A program made the translations under genes and the position numbers. From the NCBI RefSeq assembly GCF_000385375.1, contig NZ_ARVV01000001.1, forward strand, positions 2,418,001-2,482,000: a stretch of DNA of 64,000 bases, in the 5' to 3' direction. Below, piece after piece: positions 1 to 9,829 of the stretch (the first letter of the stretch is position 1; each line of letters opens with the position of its first letter). Origin of the DNA: Methyloversatilis discipulorum. Its GTDB lineage: Bacteria; Pseudomonadota; Gammaproteobacteria; Burkholderiales; Rhodocyclaceae. The notes beneath the pieces were generated by a model. That model was given only the letters and a program-made list of their open reading frames with translations. It was not told the DNA's origin and did no database searches.

Positions 1-948
1 ACCACCGCCCTGCCGCGCGCGCTCAACCTCTACCTCGTCTGCGCGCTGCTGCCCTTCATCGTCAAGTCATGGCTGATGGGCGGGCTGATCAACATCGGCG
101 GCGGCCTCACCTTCCTGTTCTACCTGCTGGTACTGGTGTCCTTCGGCCGCAACGCGCACGGCACGATGCGCAACGCGCTGCTGCTCACCCGCCAGAACGC
201 CCGTCTGGCCGACGATCTGCGGCAGGAACGCGACGCCGTGCAGGCGGCGATGCGCGCCAAGAACCTCTTTCTGGCCGGCGTCACGCACGACCTGCGCCAG
301 CCGGTCCATGCGGTCGGGCTGCATGTGCGCTACCTGCGCTCGCAGGACCCGGCCGGTCTCAGCCGCGATGTGCTGGACGAAGTCTGCGGCGGCATGGACG
401 CCGCGGTGCGCGCGATGAGCAGACAGCTCACGCGCTTGCTGGAACTGTCGCGCCTCGAAGCGGGCGAGGCCCGTGTGCTGCGGCGGGCGGTGCCGCTGTC
501 CGAGGTGTGGGCCGCCTGCGCCGCGCAATTCGTGCCGCTGGCGCAGGAAAAGGGGCTGGACCTGCGCTTCCGTCCGACCGCGCAGGTGGTGGACAGCGAT
601 GCCATGATGCTGCAGTCCATCCTCGACAACCTGGTGTCGAACGCGGTGCGCTATACCGAGCGCGGCCGCGTCCTGATCGCCGCCCGGCCGCGCGGCAGCG
701 AGGTGGAACTGCAGGTATGGGACACCGGCCCCGGCATCGCCGCCGAACATCTGCCGCTCATCTTCGTTCCCTACCGCCGCTTCGATGATCGCAGCGCCCG
801 TCACGACGAAGGCCAAGGCCTCGGTCTGGCGCTGGCGCGCGGTCAGGCCGACGCGCTGGGCCACGCACTCGAGGTGCGCTCACGCCCCGGTCACGGCAGC
901 ACGTTCACCGTTACGGTGCCGCGCGCGGGGTCGGCGCCGCGCGGGTGA
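1..948 (+). CDS. Sensor histidine kinase, C-terminal part (5' end outside window)
   Basis: The reading frame is open from the first base, so the start lies upstream. The visible part begins with hydrophobic membrane segments, passes through a coiled linker and enters a HisKA domain. The phospho-acceptor histidine is codon 286-288, in the motif THDLRQP. An HATPase domain follows, with N-box LDNLVSNAVRY, G1 DTGPGIA and G2 GQGLGLALA. It should autophosphorylate in response to an unknown signal and pass phosphate to a response regulator. No regulator gene follows; the next gene is convergent parC, so any partner is upstream or elsewhere. The family assignment is firm, the signal unknown. Confidence 0.9.
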   Translation, partial: TTALPRALNLYLVCALLPFIVKSWLMGGLINIGGGLTFLFYLLVLVSFGRNAHGTMRNALLLTRQNARLADDLRQERDAVQAAMRAKNLFLAGVTHDLRQPVHAVGLHVRYLRSQDPAGLSRDVLDEVCGGMDAAVRAMSRQLTRLLELSRLEAGEARVLRRAVPLSEVWAACAAQFVPLAQEKGLDLRFRPTAQVVDSDAMMLQSILDNLVSNAVRYTERGRVLIAARPRGSEVELQVWDTGPGIAAEHLPLIFVPYRRFDDRSARHDEGQGLGLALARGQADALGHALEVRSRPGHGSTFTVTVPRAGSAPRG

Positions 949-1002
949 CCGACGCCGCCAGCGATGCTGCATCTACAGAGCGCCCTTCATCAACCGCTGC
1001 AA

Positions 1003-1025
1003 TCGCGAGCAAGCTCGCTCCCACG
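1003..1025 (-). repeat. REP-like palindromic element
   Basis: A GCGAGC-AA-GCTCGC palindrome is followed by TCCCAC. Read on the minus strand it is GTGGGAG, five-base stem CGAGC, TT, GCTCG, CGAT. It lies between the convergent histidine kinase and parC, the usual place for REPs. It shares the scaffold of three elements at 46443-46596 but has a different stem. Confidence 0.7.
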
Positions 1026-1050
1026 GGAGCCTGCAGACGCTGCAGGCCGT

Positions 1051-3303
1051 TCAGCCTTCGAGCTTCCTGCCCTTGGTCGCGCGCACACCGCGCCAGTTCA
1101 TCAGCGACGCCTCGTCGATGTTCAGCGTCTTCGGCCGGCCGCGCGAGCCGGGTACCGTGAGCGCGAGACGTTCGCGGAACACGTCGAGCAGTTGTAGCGA
1201 CGCCCCATCGGGCAAGGTCATGATCTTGACGCCCTTGCCGCCCGACAGCTCCTTCATCTCTTCCAGCGGGAAGGCGAGCAGGCGGTCGCCGCCCAGCGCC
1301 ACCACCCACTTGTCGCCCGGCCGCAGTTTCACCGGCGGCAGCGCAGTGCTGCCATCCGTATTGAGGAAAGCCTTGCCGGCGCGCTGGCGGCTCACCATGT
1401 CCTCGATCGCGCAGACGAAACCGTAACCACCGTCGGATGCCACCAGGAAGCGGCTGCCCGGCTCGCCAGTCAGCACCGCGACCAGCTTCTTGCCGGCGAG
1501 GTCGGCCAGCGAGGACACAGGCACGCCGTCGCCCTTGCCGCTGGGCAGATCGGTGGGCTTGATGGTGTAGCTGCGGCCGTCGCCGTCGATCAGCACCACT
1601 GGCCACACGGTGCGGCATTTCAGCACCGCGAGCGGACCGTCGTCCGCCTTCCAGGTCAGCGCGGCCTCATCGACGTCGTGGCCGGAGCGCAGCCGGCCGA
1701 AACCACCGCGCGACACGATGACGGTGACCGCCTCGTCGATCTGCGGCACTTCGCGCGTGCGCGTGGCCTGCGCGTCGGCATTGATCAGCGTGCGGCGCTC
1801 GTCGCCGAAGCGCTCGACGTCGGCGCGCACCTCGTCGCGCACGAAAGTGCGCAGTGCAGCGTCGCTGCCGAGGATCTTGAGCAGGCCGGTGCGTTCGGCA
1901 TCGAGCGCGTCGCGCTCGCCCTGCAGCTTGATGGCCTCCAGCTTGGCCAGCTGGCGCAGCCGGATCTCCAGCACGTCCTCGGCCTGACGCTCGGTGATGC
2001 CGAAGCCGGCCATCAGGTCGGCCTTCGGATCGTCGGCGGCGCGAATGATGGCGATCGCGCGGTCGATGTCGAGCAGGATGGCCAGCCGGCCATCGAGGAT
2101 GTGCATGCGCTCGTCGATGTCGGCGATGCGCTGCGTGAGCCGTCGCGACACGGCACCGAGGCGGTAGTCGCACCACTGGCGCAGCACCGCCGGCAGACCG
2201 ATCTGACCGGGGCGGCGATGGGTGTCGAGCAGCGTCAGGTTCAGGCTCGCATTGCACTCGAGATCGGTATAGGCGAACAGGAAGGCCAGCAGGTCTTCCT
2301 GGCTCACCGCGCGCGACTTCGGCTCGATCACCAGGCGCACCGGGTGACGCGCGTCCGATTCGTCGCGCACCGAATCGATCAGCGAGGTGGCCAGCGTCTT
2401 GGTGCGCGCCTGGTCGTCGCTGATCTTCTTCTTGTCGCCCTTGGGCTTGGGGTTGGCGAGGTCATCGATGCGGCTCATCACGCCGCCGGTGCTCACGCCT
2501 GGCGGCAGCGCCGTGACGACGATCTGCCACTGGCCGCGCGCCAGCGCCTCGACCTCGTAATTGGCCCGCATGCGGAATGAGCCACGCCCTTCCTTGTAGG
2601 CGGCGACGATGCTCTCGCGCGACGAAATGAGCGTAGCCCCGTTCGGGAAGTCCGGCCCCTGGAAGCAGTCGATTACGTCGTCGTCCGGCATGCGCGGATC
2701 GATCAGCAGCTTGCAGGTCGCGTCACCGATCTCGCGCAGATTGTGCGGCGGGATCTCGCAGGCCATGCCGACCGCGATGCCGGACGCGCCATTGGCCAGC
2801 ACCACCGGCAGCCGCGCCGGCAGCAGCGACGGCTCCTGCTGCGTGCCGTCGTAGTTGGGCTGGAACTCGATCACGCCGGCGTTCAGTTCGGACAGCAGCA
2901 CGTGGCGCGCGAACGGCGTCAGGCGGCATTCGGTGTAGCGCATCGCGGCCGCGTTGTCGCCGTCCATCGAACCGAAATTGCCCTGGCCGTCGATCAGCGG
3001 ATAGCGCAGCGTGAAGGGCTGGGCCAGCCGCACCATGGCTTCGTACACCGACGAATCGCCGTGCGGGTGGTACTTGCCGATCACGTCGCCGACCACACGC
3101 GCCGATTTCTTGTGCGCGGCATCGGGCCGGGCGAAGCCGTCCATCGCGTACAGGATGCGACGCTGCACCGGCTTCATGCCGTCTTCCAGCCCAGGCAGCG
3201 CGCGCGAGGTCACCACCGACATCGCATAGGTCAGATAGGCCTGCGCCGCGTGCGCATCGACCGGAATGTCGGCGATGTCGGGTTCGAACAGGTTGTCAGT
3301 CAA
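1051..3303 (-). CDS. parC: DNA topoisomerase IV subunit A
   Basis: ParC is the DNA-cleaving subunit of topoisomerase IV, which decatenates daughter chromosomes with ParE. The 750-residue protein has the usual length. The GyrA/ParC cleavage domain holds the catalytic tyrosine in [10 protein letters not shown]. The quinolone-resistance region reads [12 protein letters not shown], with the wild-type serine and glutamate at the positions matching E. coli Ser80 and Glu84. The C-terminal part is the beta-pinwheel DNA-wrapping region. It lies downstream of parE on the same strand, about 100 bp apart across a G-rich repeat, so the pair is probably co-transcribed. ParC rather than GyrA is supported by the parE partner and the short C-terminal domain. 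Confidence 0.95.
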   Translation of the reverse strand: MTDNLFEPDIADIPVDAHAAQAYLTYAMSVVTSRALPGLEDGMKPVQRRILYAMDGFARPDAAHKKSARVVGDVIGKYHPHGDSSVYEAMVRLAQPFTLRYPLIDGQGNFGSMDGDNAAAMRYTECRLTPFARHVLLSELNAGVIEFQPNYDGTQQEPSLLPARLPVVLANGASGIAVGMACEIPPHNLREIGDATCKLLIDPRMPDDDVIDCFQGPDFPNGATLISSRESIVAAYKEGRGSFRMRANYEVEALARGQWQIVVTALPPGVSTGGVMSRIDDLANPKPKGDKKKISDDQARTKTLATSLIDSVRDESDARHPVRLVIEPKSRAVSQEDLLAFLFAYTDLECNASLNLTLLDTHRRPGQIGLPAVLRQWCDYRLGAVSRRLTQRIADIDERMHILDGRLAILLDIDRAIAIIRAADDPKADLMAGFGITERQAEDVLEIRLRQLAKLEAIKLQGERDALDAERTGLLKILGSDAALRTFVRDEVRADVERFGDERRTLINADAQATRTREVPQIDEAVTVIVSRGGFGRLRSGHDVDEAALTWKADDGPLAVLKCRTVWPVVLIDGDGRSYTIKPTDLPSGKGDGVPVSSLADLAGKKLVAVLTGEPGSRFLVASDGGYGFVCAIEDMVSRQRAGKAFLNTDGSTALPPVKLRPGDKWVVALGGDRLLAFPLEEMKELSGGKGVKIMTLPDGASLQLLDVFRERLALTVPGSRGRPKTLNIDEASLMNWRGVRATKGRKLEG

Positions 3304-3353
3304 CGGAGTGCTCCGGGTGTTTCGTTGTTTGTCTGTGAAGGGGCTGGGGATGA

Positions 3354-3395
3354 GGGGCTAGGGGCTAGGGGCTAGGGGCTAGGGACTAGGGCCTA
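3354..3395 (+). repeat. Tandem GGGGCTA heptamer array between parE and parC
   Basis: Four perfect GGGGCTA units (3354-3381) are followed by two variants, GGGACTA and GGGCCTA (3382-3395). The four G-runs with CTA loops fit a G-quadruplex on the plus strand, which is the template for the parE-parC transcript. The array fills most of the non-coding gap between the two genes. Confidence 0.9.
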
Positions 3396-3405
3396 GCCCC
3401 TGCCC

Positions 3406-5337
3406 TCACGCATCCGGCACCACCTTGTCGCCTTCCAGTTCCATCCAGCGGCGGCGACGTTCGGCTTCTTTCTTGCCCATCAGCATGGTGAAGGTGTTCA
3501 GCACCAGATCGGGGTCGGCACCCTGGGTGATGCGGATGAGGCGCCGCGTTTCCGGGTTCATCGCGGTTTCCTTCAGCTCGTCCGGATTCATTTCGCCCAG
3601 GCCCTTGAAGCGGCTCACCGTCAGCGCGCTCTCACTGATGCCGTCGGCGATCAGGTTGGCCAGTATGGTGTCGCGCTCGGCCTCGTCCAGTGCGTAAAGG
3701 CGGCGCGCCGGTCGCGTCTTGGTCGGCGCGATCTTCACGCAGTACAGCGGCGGTTGACCGATGAACACGTGGCCACGCTCGATCAGCTTCGGGAAGTGAC
3801 GCAGGAAGAGCGTGAGCTGCAGCGTCTGGATGTGCGCACCGTCGACGTCGGCGTCCGACAGGATGATGATCTTGTGGTAGCGCAGGCCGTCCAGCACCGC
3901 GTCCGGCGCATCCGGCTTGTGCGGATCTATGCCCAGCGCCACCGCGATGTCGTGCACCTCGTTGTTGGCGAAGATTTCCGACGAGTCGATCTCGAAGGTG
4001 TTCAGTACCTTGCCGCGCAGCGGCAGCACCGCCTGGAACTGGCGATCCCGCGCCTGCTTGGCGCTGCCACCGGCCGAGTCGCCCTCGACCAGGAAGATTT
4101 CGTTCTGCTCCGGCGACGTGCCGGTGGCGTCGGTGAGCTTGCCCGGCAGCAGCGTCACGCCGGAACCGGCGCGCTTCTCCACCACCTTGCCGGCGCGCGC
4201 GCGCGTCTGCGCGCTCTTGATCGCCAGGCCAGCGATGCGCTGCGCTTCGGTTGCGTGATCATTGAGCCAACGGTCCAGCGTGTCCTTGATCGCCTCGTAC
4301 ACCAGCTTCACCGCCTCGCGGTTGTTCAGCTTGTCCTTGGTCTGACCCTGGAAGCGCGGCTCAAGCACCTTGGCGCTGAGCACATAGCTCGCATGCTGCG
4401 ACACGTCTTCAGACTGCAGCGCGAGCTTGGCCGGCATCAGGCCGTGGTGGGTGGCGTAGTCCTTCACCGATTCGAACAGCGCCTGCCGCATGCCCGATTC
4501 GTGCATGCCGCCGCCCGGCGTCGGAATCAGGTTTACGAAGGACTCGCGCACCGACACGCCCTCGGGGAAGGCGATCGCCCATTCAGCGCCCTCGCCTTCG
4601 TCGTAGCCGGCAATCGCGGTGCGCGCGCCGCAGAACAGCTCGCACTTCGCGTCGCCGATCTCCTCGCGCAGATAGCCTTCGAGTCCGTTGGCGTACTGCC
4701 ACTCCTGCACGACGCCGCTTTCCTCGTCCTCGAAGCGGATGCGCACGCCGGGCAGCATCGCACTGCGGGCGCGCAGCAGGTGCTCGATGTCGGCACGCTT
4801 CACCTTCGAACTGGCGAAGTACTTCGGGTCCGGCCAGGCGCGCACGCGAGTGCCGGTATGCGACTTCGGGCAGCTGCCGACCTCGGTCAGCCCCTGCGAA
4901 ATGCCGTGATCGAAGGTGATCGAATGTTCCTTGCCGCCGCGCTTGACCGTCGCCTCCAGCCGCGTCGACAGCGCATTGGTCACCGTCACCCCGACGCCGT
5001 GCAGGCCGCCGGCGATCTTGTAGGCCTTGCCCTCGAACTTGCCGCCCGAGTGCGGGATGGTAAAGATGACCTCGATCGCCGGCACCTTCTTGGTCGGGTG
5101 GATATCGACCGGAATGCCGCGACCGTTGTCCTCGACCGACACCGAGCCGTCGCCGTGCATCACGACGCGGATGCCGTCGGCGAAGCCGCCCTGCGCCTCG
5201 TCGCAGGCGTTGTCGATCATTTCCTGGATGATGTGGTTCGGACTTTCGGTCCGGGTGTACATGTCCGGCCGCTTCTGGATCGGCGCGATGCCTTCGAGCA
5301 CCTGGATTTCAGCGGCGTTGTAGCTGGGAGTCGTCAT
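3406..5337 (-). CDS. parE: DNA topoisomerase IV subunit B
   Basis: ParE is the ATPase subunit of topoisomerase IV. The 643 residues show the GHKL ATPase fold first (EMIDNACDEAQ, then DNGRGIP and GGLHGVGVTVTNAL), then the transducer domain. The TOPRIM domain follows, with LVEGDSAGGSAKQARDR and the metal-binding DADVDG. The length matches ParE, not the longer GyrB. It is the first gene of a parE-parC pair and is divergent from rdgC. Confidence 0.95.
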   Translation of the reverse strand: MTTPSYNAAEIQVLEGIAPIQKRPDMYTRTESPNHIIQEMIDNACDEAQGGFADGIRVVMHGDGSVSVEDNGRGIPVDIHPTKKVPAIEVIFTIPHSGGKFEGKAYKIAGGLHGVGVTVTNALSTRLEATVKRGGKEHSITFDHGISQGLTEVGSCPKSHTGTRVRAWPDPKYFASSKVKRADIEHLLRARSAMLPGVRIRFEDEESGVVQEWQYANGLEGYLREEIGDAKCELFCGARTAIAGYDEGEGAEWAIAFPEGVSVRESFVNLIPTPGGGMHESGMRQALFESVKDYATHHGLMPAKLALQSEDVSQHASYVLSAKVLEPRFQGQTKDKLNNREAVKLVYEAIKDTLDRWLNDHATEAQRIAGLAIKSAQTRARAGKVVEKRAGSGVTLLPGKLTDATGTSPEQNEIFLVEGDSAGGSAKQARDRQFQAVLPLRGKVLNTFEIDSSEIFANNEVHDIAVALGIDPHKPDAPDAVLDGLRYHKIIILSDADVDGAHIQTLQLTLFLRHFPKLIERGHVFIGQPPLYCVKIAPTKTRPARRLYALDEAERDTILANLIADGISESALTVSRFKGLGEMNPDELKETAMNPETRRLIRITQGADPDLVLNTFTMLMGKKEAERRRRWMELEGDKVVPDA

Positions 5338-5500
5338 CGGAATGAATCAGCGGAACGGAAGCGCGGCACGCGCCGCGCGGAAGGCCGCTAGTGTGCACGG
5401 AGAGGGGCGCGGCCGTCGATATTGACATGCGCACGCCGACGCGGCAGCGCCTGCCGCCTTTCTCCACTCATATACACTGCGTCCCTTTTTGCCCGACGCC

Positions 5501-6397
5501 ATGTGGTTCAAGAACCTGCAGATCTACCGCCTCACCGCCCCCTTCGCGCTCGCCCCTGAACAACTCGACGAAAAGCTCGCCGCCAAGGCTTTCCAGCCCG
5601 GCAGCAGCGTGGAGATGCAGTGCATGGGCTGGATGTCGCCGCGCGACAACGGCACGTTGGTGCATGCGGTCGGCGGCCAGATGCTGATCACGCTGCGCAC
5701 CGAAAAGAAGCTGCTGCCGGCCACCGTCATCAATCAGGTCGCCAAGGCCCGCGCCCAGGAAATCGAGGAAAAGCAGGGCTACAAACCCGGCCGCAAGGAA
5801 ATGCGCGAACTGAAGGACAGCGTGACCAACGAACTGCTGCCGCGCGCCTTCGCCATCTGGCGCGATACCCAGGTATGGATAGATCCGGTCAAGGGCCGCA
5901 TCGTCGTCGACGCCGCCGCCAGCGCCAAGGGCGACGAGGTGATGCAGTTGCTGAACGAGTGCGTCGAACAGCTGGGCGCACGTCCGCTGCAGACCGCACT
6001 GTCACCGGTGTCGGCGATGACCTCCTGGCTGGCCGCCGACGAAGCGCCCGCCGGCTTCAGCATCGACCAGGACACCGAGCTCCGTTCCAGCACCCAATCC
6101 AAGGCCACCGTGCGTTATGTGCGTCACGCGCTCGAAGCGGACGACCTGCGCCGTCACATCGAAGCAGGCAAGCAGTGCACCCGCCTGGCGCTGAGCTGGA
6201 TGGACCGTGTTTCATTCACGCTGACCGAGAACCTCGCGGTGAAGCGGGTCGCCCCGCTGGACGTACTGACCGAGAACGACGACGGCAGCGGCGACGAAGC
6301 CGAGCGCTTCGACACCGATTTCGCGCTGATGACCGGCGAAGTCAGCCGCCTGATCGATCACCTGGAAGAAGCGCTGGGCGGCGTCGCGTCGAACTGA
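5501..6397 (+). CDS. rdgC: Recombination-associated protein RdgC
   Basis: RdgC is a ring-shaped, sequence-independent DNA-binding protein that limits RecA activity in E. coli and Neisseria. The start [11 protein letters not shown] is the family's conserved N-terminus, so the ATG at 5501 is preferred over a TTG at 5489. The 298-residue product has family length and the conserved segment [20 protein letters not shown]. It is divergent from parE and a single gene followed by bfr about 160 bp later. The assignment is clear across its length. Confidence 0.93.
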   Translation: MWFKNLQIYRLTAPFALAPEQLDEKLAAKAFQPGSSVEMQCMGWMSPRDNGTLVHAVGGQMLITLRTEKKLLPATVINQVAKARAQEIEEKQGYKPGRKEMRELKDSVTNELLPRAFAIWRDTQVWIDPVKGRIVVDAAASAKGDEVMQLLNECVEQLGARPLQTALSPVSAMTSWLAADEAPAGFSIDQDTELRSSTQSKATVRYVRHALEADDLRRHIEAGKQCTRLALSWMDRVSFTLTENLAVKRVAPLDVLTENDDGSGDEAERFDTDFALMTGEVSRLIDHLEEALGGVASN

Positions 6398-6555
6398 GCG
6401 CACCGCCGCGAAGCACGACCGACATGGCGACTGCGAATGGAAACGGTTTGCGCCACGATTCCGCGGAATGCCATCAAACCCAGCACAGAAGCCAGAATTG
6501 GCGCATCATCGAGCAATCTTAGTATGCGCCGGACATCCGGAAAGTGAGATAAACC

Positions 6556-7023
6556 ATGCAAGGAAAGCAGGTCATCCTCGACGCGCTGAACGCGCTGCTG
6601 GTCTACGAACTGGCGGCACGCGACCAGTACTTCATCCACTCGCGCATGCTCGACGAATGGGGCTTCGGCAAGGCCGCCGCACGTATCGCGCACGAGATGG
6701 ATGACGAAACCGGCCACGCAGACGCACTGATACGCCGCATCCTGATGCTGAGCGGTACGCCCGACATGAAGCCCGCCCCGCTCAACGTCGGACACGACGT
6801 CGTCAGCATTTTCGAGAACGATCTGGCAGTGGAGATTTCGGTCGTGAAGCATCTGCGCGAAGTGATGGCGCTGACCGAGAAGGAGCAGGACTACGTTACC
6901 CGTGATCTGCTGCTGCCGATGTTGAAGGACACCGAAGAGGACCACGCGCACTGGCTGGAACAGCAGCTGCGCCTGATCAAGCTGATGGGCGAACAGAACT
7001 ACCTGCAGAGCGCTGCGGGCTGA
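6556..7023 (+). CDS. bfr: Bacterioferritin-family protein, heme methionine absent
   Basis: This is a ferritin-like four-helix protein of 155 residues, the normal bacterioferritin length. The diiron ferroxidase ligands are present: Glu18 (YELAARDQYF), Glu51 and His54 (DETGHAD), a Glu in LAVEIS, and EEDH near residue 127-130. The axial heme ligand, Met52 in E. coli Bfr, is threonine here (codon 6709-6711). The protein should store and oxidise iron but may not bind heme at the two-fold interface, unless it pairs with a second, heme-binding Bfr subunit. It has an SD-like GTGAG before the ATG and is followed by a strong hairpin. Family placement is secure; the heme statement is an alignment inference. 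Confidence 0.88.
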   Translation: MQGKQVILDALNALLVYELAARDQYFIHSRMLDEWGFGKAAARIAHEMDDETGHADALIRRILMLSGTPDMKPAPLNVGHDVVSIFENDLAVEISVVKHLREVMALTEKEQDYVTRDLLLPMLKDTEEDHAHWLEQQLRLIKLMGEQNYLQSAAG

Positions 7024-7032
7024 ACGCCGACG

Positions 7033-7069
7033 GCGGCGATGGCCGGGGAGCGAGCTCCGCCATCGCCGC
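7033..7069. terminator. Hairpin after bfr, possible bidirectional terminator
   Basis: A perfect 11-bp inverted repeat (7033-7043 with 7059-7069) and a 15-base loop lie 9 bases after the bfr stop, between bfr and the convergent tRNA operon. No T-run follows on either strand, so intrinsic termination is only possible, not shown. Confidence 0.45.
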
Positions 7070-7167
7070 ACGATGCGATGCCTCGGCACGTGCGATGACG
7101 GCGAGGACCTCGCGCGCGACGAATGCCGGCGCGACGGACTCGCACAATCAACAACAAGGGAATTTGG

Positions 7168-7244
7168 TGGGGTGGCTGATGGGACTCGAACCCACGACAA
7201 CTGGAATCACAATCCAGGACTCTACCAACTGAGCTACAGCCACC
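7168..7244 (-). tRNA. tRNA-His (GTG)
   Basis: Read on the minus strand, the sequence starts GGTGGCTGTAGCTCAGTTGG and has an anticodon loop with GTG, a TTCGAGT T-loop and an encoded CCA. The extra G(-1) opposite C73, the identity mark of tRNA-His, is encoded. It is the last gene of the Pro-Arg-His operon. Confidence 0.97.
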
Positions 7245-7296
7245 ACTGGAACGGCTGCCAAACGGCAACCGCTTTGAAACTCTCTCAGGCCATTGC

Positions 7297-7373
7297 TGGC
7301 CTGCCCGGCAGGAATCGAACCCGCAACCTACGGCTTAGAAGGCCGTTGCTCTATCCAGTTGAGCTACGGGCAG
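7297..7373 (-). tRNA. tRNA-Arg (TCT)
   Basis: The minus strand gives a 77-base cloverleaf: acceptor CTGCCCG pairs with CGGGCAG, the discriminator is G and CCA is encoded. The anticodon loop CTTCTAA has anticodon TCT, reading AGA/AGG codons, which are rare in this GC-rich genome. It is the middle gene of the tRNA operon. Confidence 0.97.
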
Positions 7374-7402
7374 GTACTAAGAACGGTGTTGCGGACCGAT
7401 TA

Positions 7403-7479
7403 TGGTCGGGGTGGAGGGATTCGAACCCCCGACATCTTGCTCCCAAAGCAAGCGCGCTACCGGGCTGCGCTACACCCCG
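7403..7479 (-). tRNA. tRNA-Pro (TGG)
   Basis: The minus strand gives a 77-base cloverleaf: acceptor CGGGGTG, anticodon TGG in loop TTTGGGA, T-loop TTCGAAT, discriminator A and encoded CCA. It is the promoter-proximal gene of the three-tRNA operon. Confidence 0.97.
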
Positions 7480-7489
7480 AGAGGCCGAG

Positions 7490-7518
7490 ATATTACCGGC
7501 CGACCGGGGTGCGGTCAA
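7490..7518 (-). promoter_or_regulatory. Sigma-70 promoter of the Pro-Arg-His tRNA operon
   Basis: On the minus strand a -35 TTGACC (7513-7518) is separated by exactly 17 bp from a -10 TAATAT (7490-7495). A start point near 7483 would lie just before the tRNA-Pro 5' end at 7479. The sequence after the -10 (CTCGGCC) is GC-rich, as in stringently controlled stable-RNA promoters. Confidence 0.75.
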
Positions 7519-7579
7519 TGCCTGCAGAGCGTTTCAGCGAAATTTCTTAAAAGAAATTCGCCGGACGCCCCGCAGTACA

Positions 7580-9694
7580 TCAGCCCTGCTCGCCGTTTGC
7601 GTCCGGCGCAGCCAGCAGTGCCTTCATCGACAGGCGGATGCGGCCCTTCTCGTCGGTCTCCAGCACCTTCACCTTCACCTGCTGACCTTCCTTCAGGTGA
7701 TCGGCGACGTTGGCGATGCGCTCGTTGGCGATCTGCGAAATGTGCAGCAGACCGTCCTTGCCCGGCAGCACACTGACGATGGCGCCGAAGTCCAGCAGAC
7801 GCAGCACCGTGCCGTCATAGACCTTGCCCACTTCCACTTCGGCCGTGATCGCCTCGATGCGGCGCTTGGCGTGCTCGGCGGCCTCCGAATTCACCGATGC
7901 GATGGTGATGGTGCCGTCGTCGCCGATGTCGATCGTTGCACCGGTCTCTTCGGTCAGCGCGCGGATCACTGCACCACCCTTGCCGATCACGTCGCGTATC
8001 TTTTCCGGATTGATCTTCATCGTCAGCAGACGCGGTGCGTAGGTCGACACGCCTTCACGGGCGCCCGACATCGACTGCTGCATGATGCCCAGAATGTGCT
8101 TGCGCGCTTCGTGGGCCTGGGCCAGCGCGACCTGCATGATTTCCTTGGTGATGCCCTGGATCTTGATGTCCATCTGCAGCGCGGTGATGCCGCTGTCAGT
8201 ACCGGCCACCTTGAAGTCCATGTCGCCGAGGTGATCTTCGTCGCCGAGGATGTCGGTCAGCACGGCAAAACGGTTGCCGTCCTTGATCAGACCCATCGCG
8301 ATACCGGCGACATGCGCCTTCAGCGGCACGCCGGCGTCCATCAGTGCGAGCGAACCGCCGCACACCGAAGCCATCGACGACGAACCGTTCGATTCGGTGA
8401 TTTCCGACACCACGCGCATCGAGTAGCTGAACTCTTCCGGCGACGGCAGCACGGCGAGCAGCGCGCGCTTGGCCAGACGACCATGGCCGATCTCGCGGCG
8501 CTTCGGTGCGCCGAAGCGGCCGGTTTCACCGGTGGCGAACGGCGGCATGTTGTAGTGAAGCATGAAGCGGTCACGATACTCGCCGCCGAGCGCGTCGATG
8601 ATCTGCTCGTCACGACCGGTGCCCAGCGTGGCAATCACCAGCGCCTGCGTCTCGCCGCGCGTGAACAGCGCGGAACCGTGGGTGCGCGGCATCACGCTGT
8701 TGCGGATGGCGATCGGGCGCACGGTGCGCGTATCGCGACCGTCGATGCGCGGCTCGCCGTTCAGGATGCGGCTGCGAACGATGCGCGCTTCCATGTCGAA
8801 GAAGTAGTTCTTGATCGTGTTCACGTCGGGCGCCGTCGCAGCGTCGGCAGTCAGCGCAGCGATCACTTCGTCGCGCAGGGCATTCACGCTCTGGCTGCGC
8901 ACCTGCTTCTGCGTAATGCGGTAGGCATCCTGCAGCTTGGCTTCGGCCAGCTCGGAAATGCGGCTCCACAGCGCTTCGTCGCGGGCCGGCGCCTGCCAGT
9001 CCCACTCCGGCTTGCCGGCGACTTCGACCAGTTCATTGATCGCGTTGATCGCGGCCTGCATCTGCTCATGGCCGTAGACCACGGCGCCCAGCATGACTTC
9101 TTCCGACAGTTCCATCGCTTCGGACTCGACCATCAGCACGGCCGCTTCGGTACCGGCGACGACCAGGTTCAGCTTGCTGTCCTTCAGCTGCGACGCGGTC
9201 GGGTTCACGATGTACTGACCATCGATATAGCCCACGCGGGCGGCGCCGATCGGGCCGCTGAACGGGATGCCGGAGATCGCCAGTGCGGCGGATGCACCGA
9301 TCATGGCCGGGATGTCGGCATCGACTTCCGGGTTCAGCGACAGCACCTGCACGATGACCTGGACTTCGTTGTAGAAGCCTTCCGGAAACAGCGGGCGGAT
9401 CGGGCGATCGATCAGACGCGAGGTCAGCGTTTCCTTTTCGGTCGGACGGCCTTCGCGCTTGAAGAAACCGCCGGGGATGCGGCCGGCGGCGTAGAACTTT
9501 TCTGCGTAATCAACGGTGAGCGGGAAGAAATCCTGGCCGGCCTTTGCCGACTTCTGGGCCACGACGGTCGCCAGCACGACGGTTTCTTCGACGTTTACGA
9601 TGACGGCGCCGCTCGATTGACGCGCAATCTCGCCGGTTTCCAGCACCACTTTCTGGGTGCCGAACATGAATTCCTTGCGGGTAGCGTTAAGCAA
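7580..9694 (-). CDS. pnp: Polyribonucleotide nucleotidyltransferase (PNPase)
   Basis: PNPase degrades RNA phosphorolytically 3' to 5' and is a degradosome component. Domain order is RNase PH 1, an all-alpha linker, RNase PH 2 ([13 protein letters not shown]), KH ([16 protein letters not shown]) and S1 ([19 protein letters not shown]), ending near residue 704. I take the TTG at 9694 as the start. AAAGGA lies six bases upstream, and the resulting MLNATRKEF aligns with the PNPase N-terminus, whereas an upstream ATG adds an unrelated extension. It follows rpsO, the classic rpsO-pnp order, with a terminator-like hairpin between. Confidence 0.95.
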   Translation of the reverse strand: MLNATRKEFMFGTQKVVLETGEIARQSSGAVIVNVEETVVLATVVAQKSAKAGQDFFPLTVDYAEKFYAAGRIPGGFFKREGRPTEKETLTSRLIDRPIRPLFPEGFYNEVQVIVQVLSLNPEVDADIPAMIGASAALAISGIPFSGPIGAARVGYIDGQYIVNPTASQLKDSKLNLVVAGTEAAVLMVESEAMELSEEVMLGAVVYGHEQMQAAINAINELVEVAGKPEWDWQAPARDEALWSRISELAEAKLQDAYRITQKQVRSQSVNALRDEVIAALTADAATAPDVNTIKNYFFDMEARIVRSRILNGEPRIDGRDTRTVRPIAIRNSVMPRTHGSALFTRGETQALVIATLGTGRDEQIIDALGGEYRDRFMLHYNMPPFATGETGRFGAPKRREIGHGRLAKRALLAVLPSPEEFSYSMRVVSEITESNGSSSMASVCGGSLALMDAGVPLKAHVAGIAMGLIKDGNRFAVLTDILGDEDHLGDMDFKVAGTDSGITALQMDIKIQGITKEIMQVALAQAHEARKHILGIMQQSMSGAREGVSTYAPRLLTMKINPEKIRDVIGKGGAVIRALTEETGATIDIGDDGTITIASVNSEAAEHAKRRIEAITAEVEVGKVYDGTVLRLLDFGAIVSVLPGKDGLLHISQIANERIANVADHLKEGQQVKVKVLETDEKGRIRLSMKALLAAPDANGEQG

Positions 9695-9741
9695 GTCGAT
9701 TCCTTTCGATTCGATGAGTGACGGGCATCGTCCGCCCGCCA

Positions 9742-9781
9742 GAAAAAACAAACCGGCGGAGCCGCCAAGGACTCACGCCGG
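9742..9781 (-). terminator. Terminator-like hairpin between rpsO and pnp
   Basis: On the minus strand, CCGGCG (9776-9781) pairs with CGCCGG (9753-9758), with an internal GGCGG/CCGCC alternative, followed by TTTGTTTTTT. It lies about 48 bases before the pnp start, so it should end part of the rpsO transcripts or act as a leader structure for pnp. Confidence 0.7.
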
Positions 9782-9829
9782 TATGTGGTGTCAAGCCTCA
9801 GGAGGCCTGGACATTGCCTGCGGATGCAA

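Noticed and set aside
3354..3395. Heptamer array as a CRISPR
   Set aside because: Units are seven bases with no spacers and no cas genes.
5422..5476. TTGACA and TATACA before rdgC as a promoter
   Set aside because: They are about 43 bases apart, too far for one promoter. Neither has a partner at 16-18 bp.
6498..6525. TTGGCG-N16-TAGTAT as the bfr promoter
   Set aside because: Only four of six matches in each hexamer; too weak to list as a feature.
7073..9721. A very long plus-strand open frame across the tRNAs and pnp
   Set aside because: It runs through three tRNA genes and opposite PNPase, and the protein has no recognisable domain.
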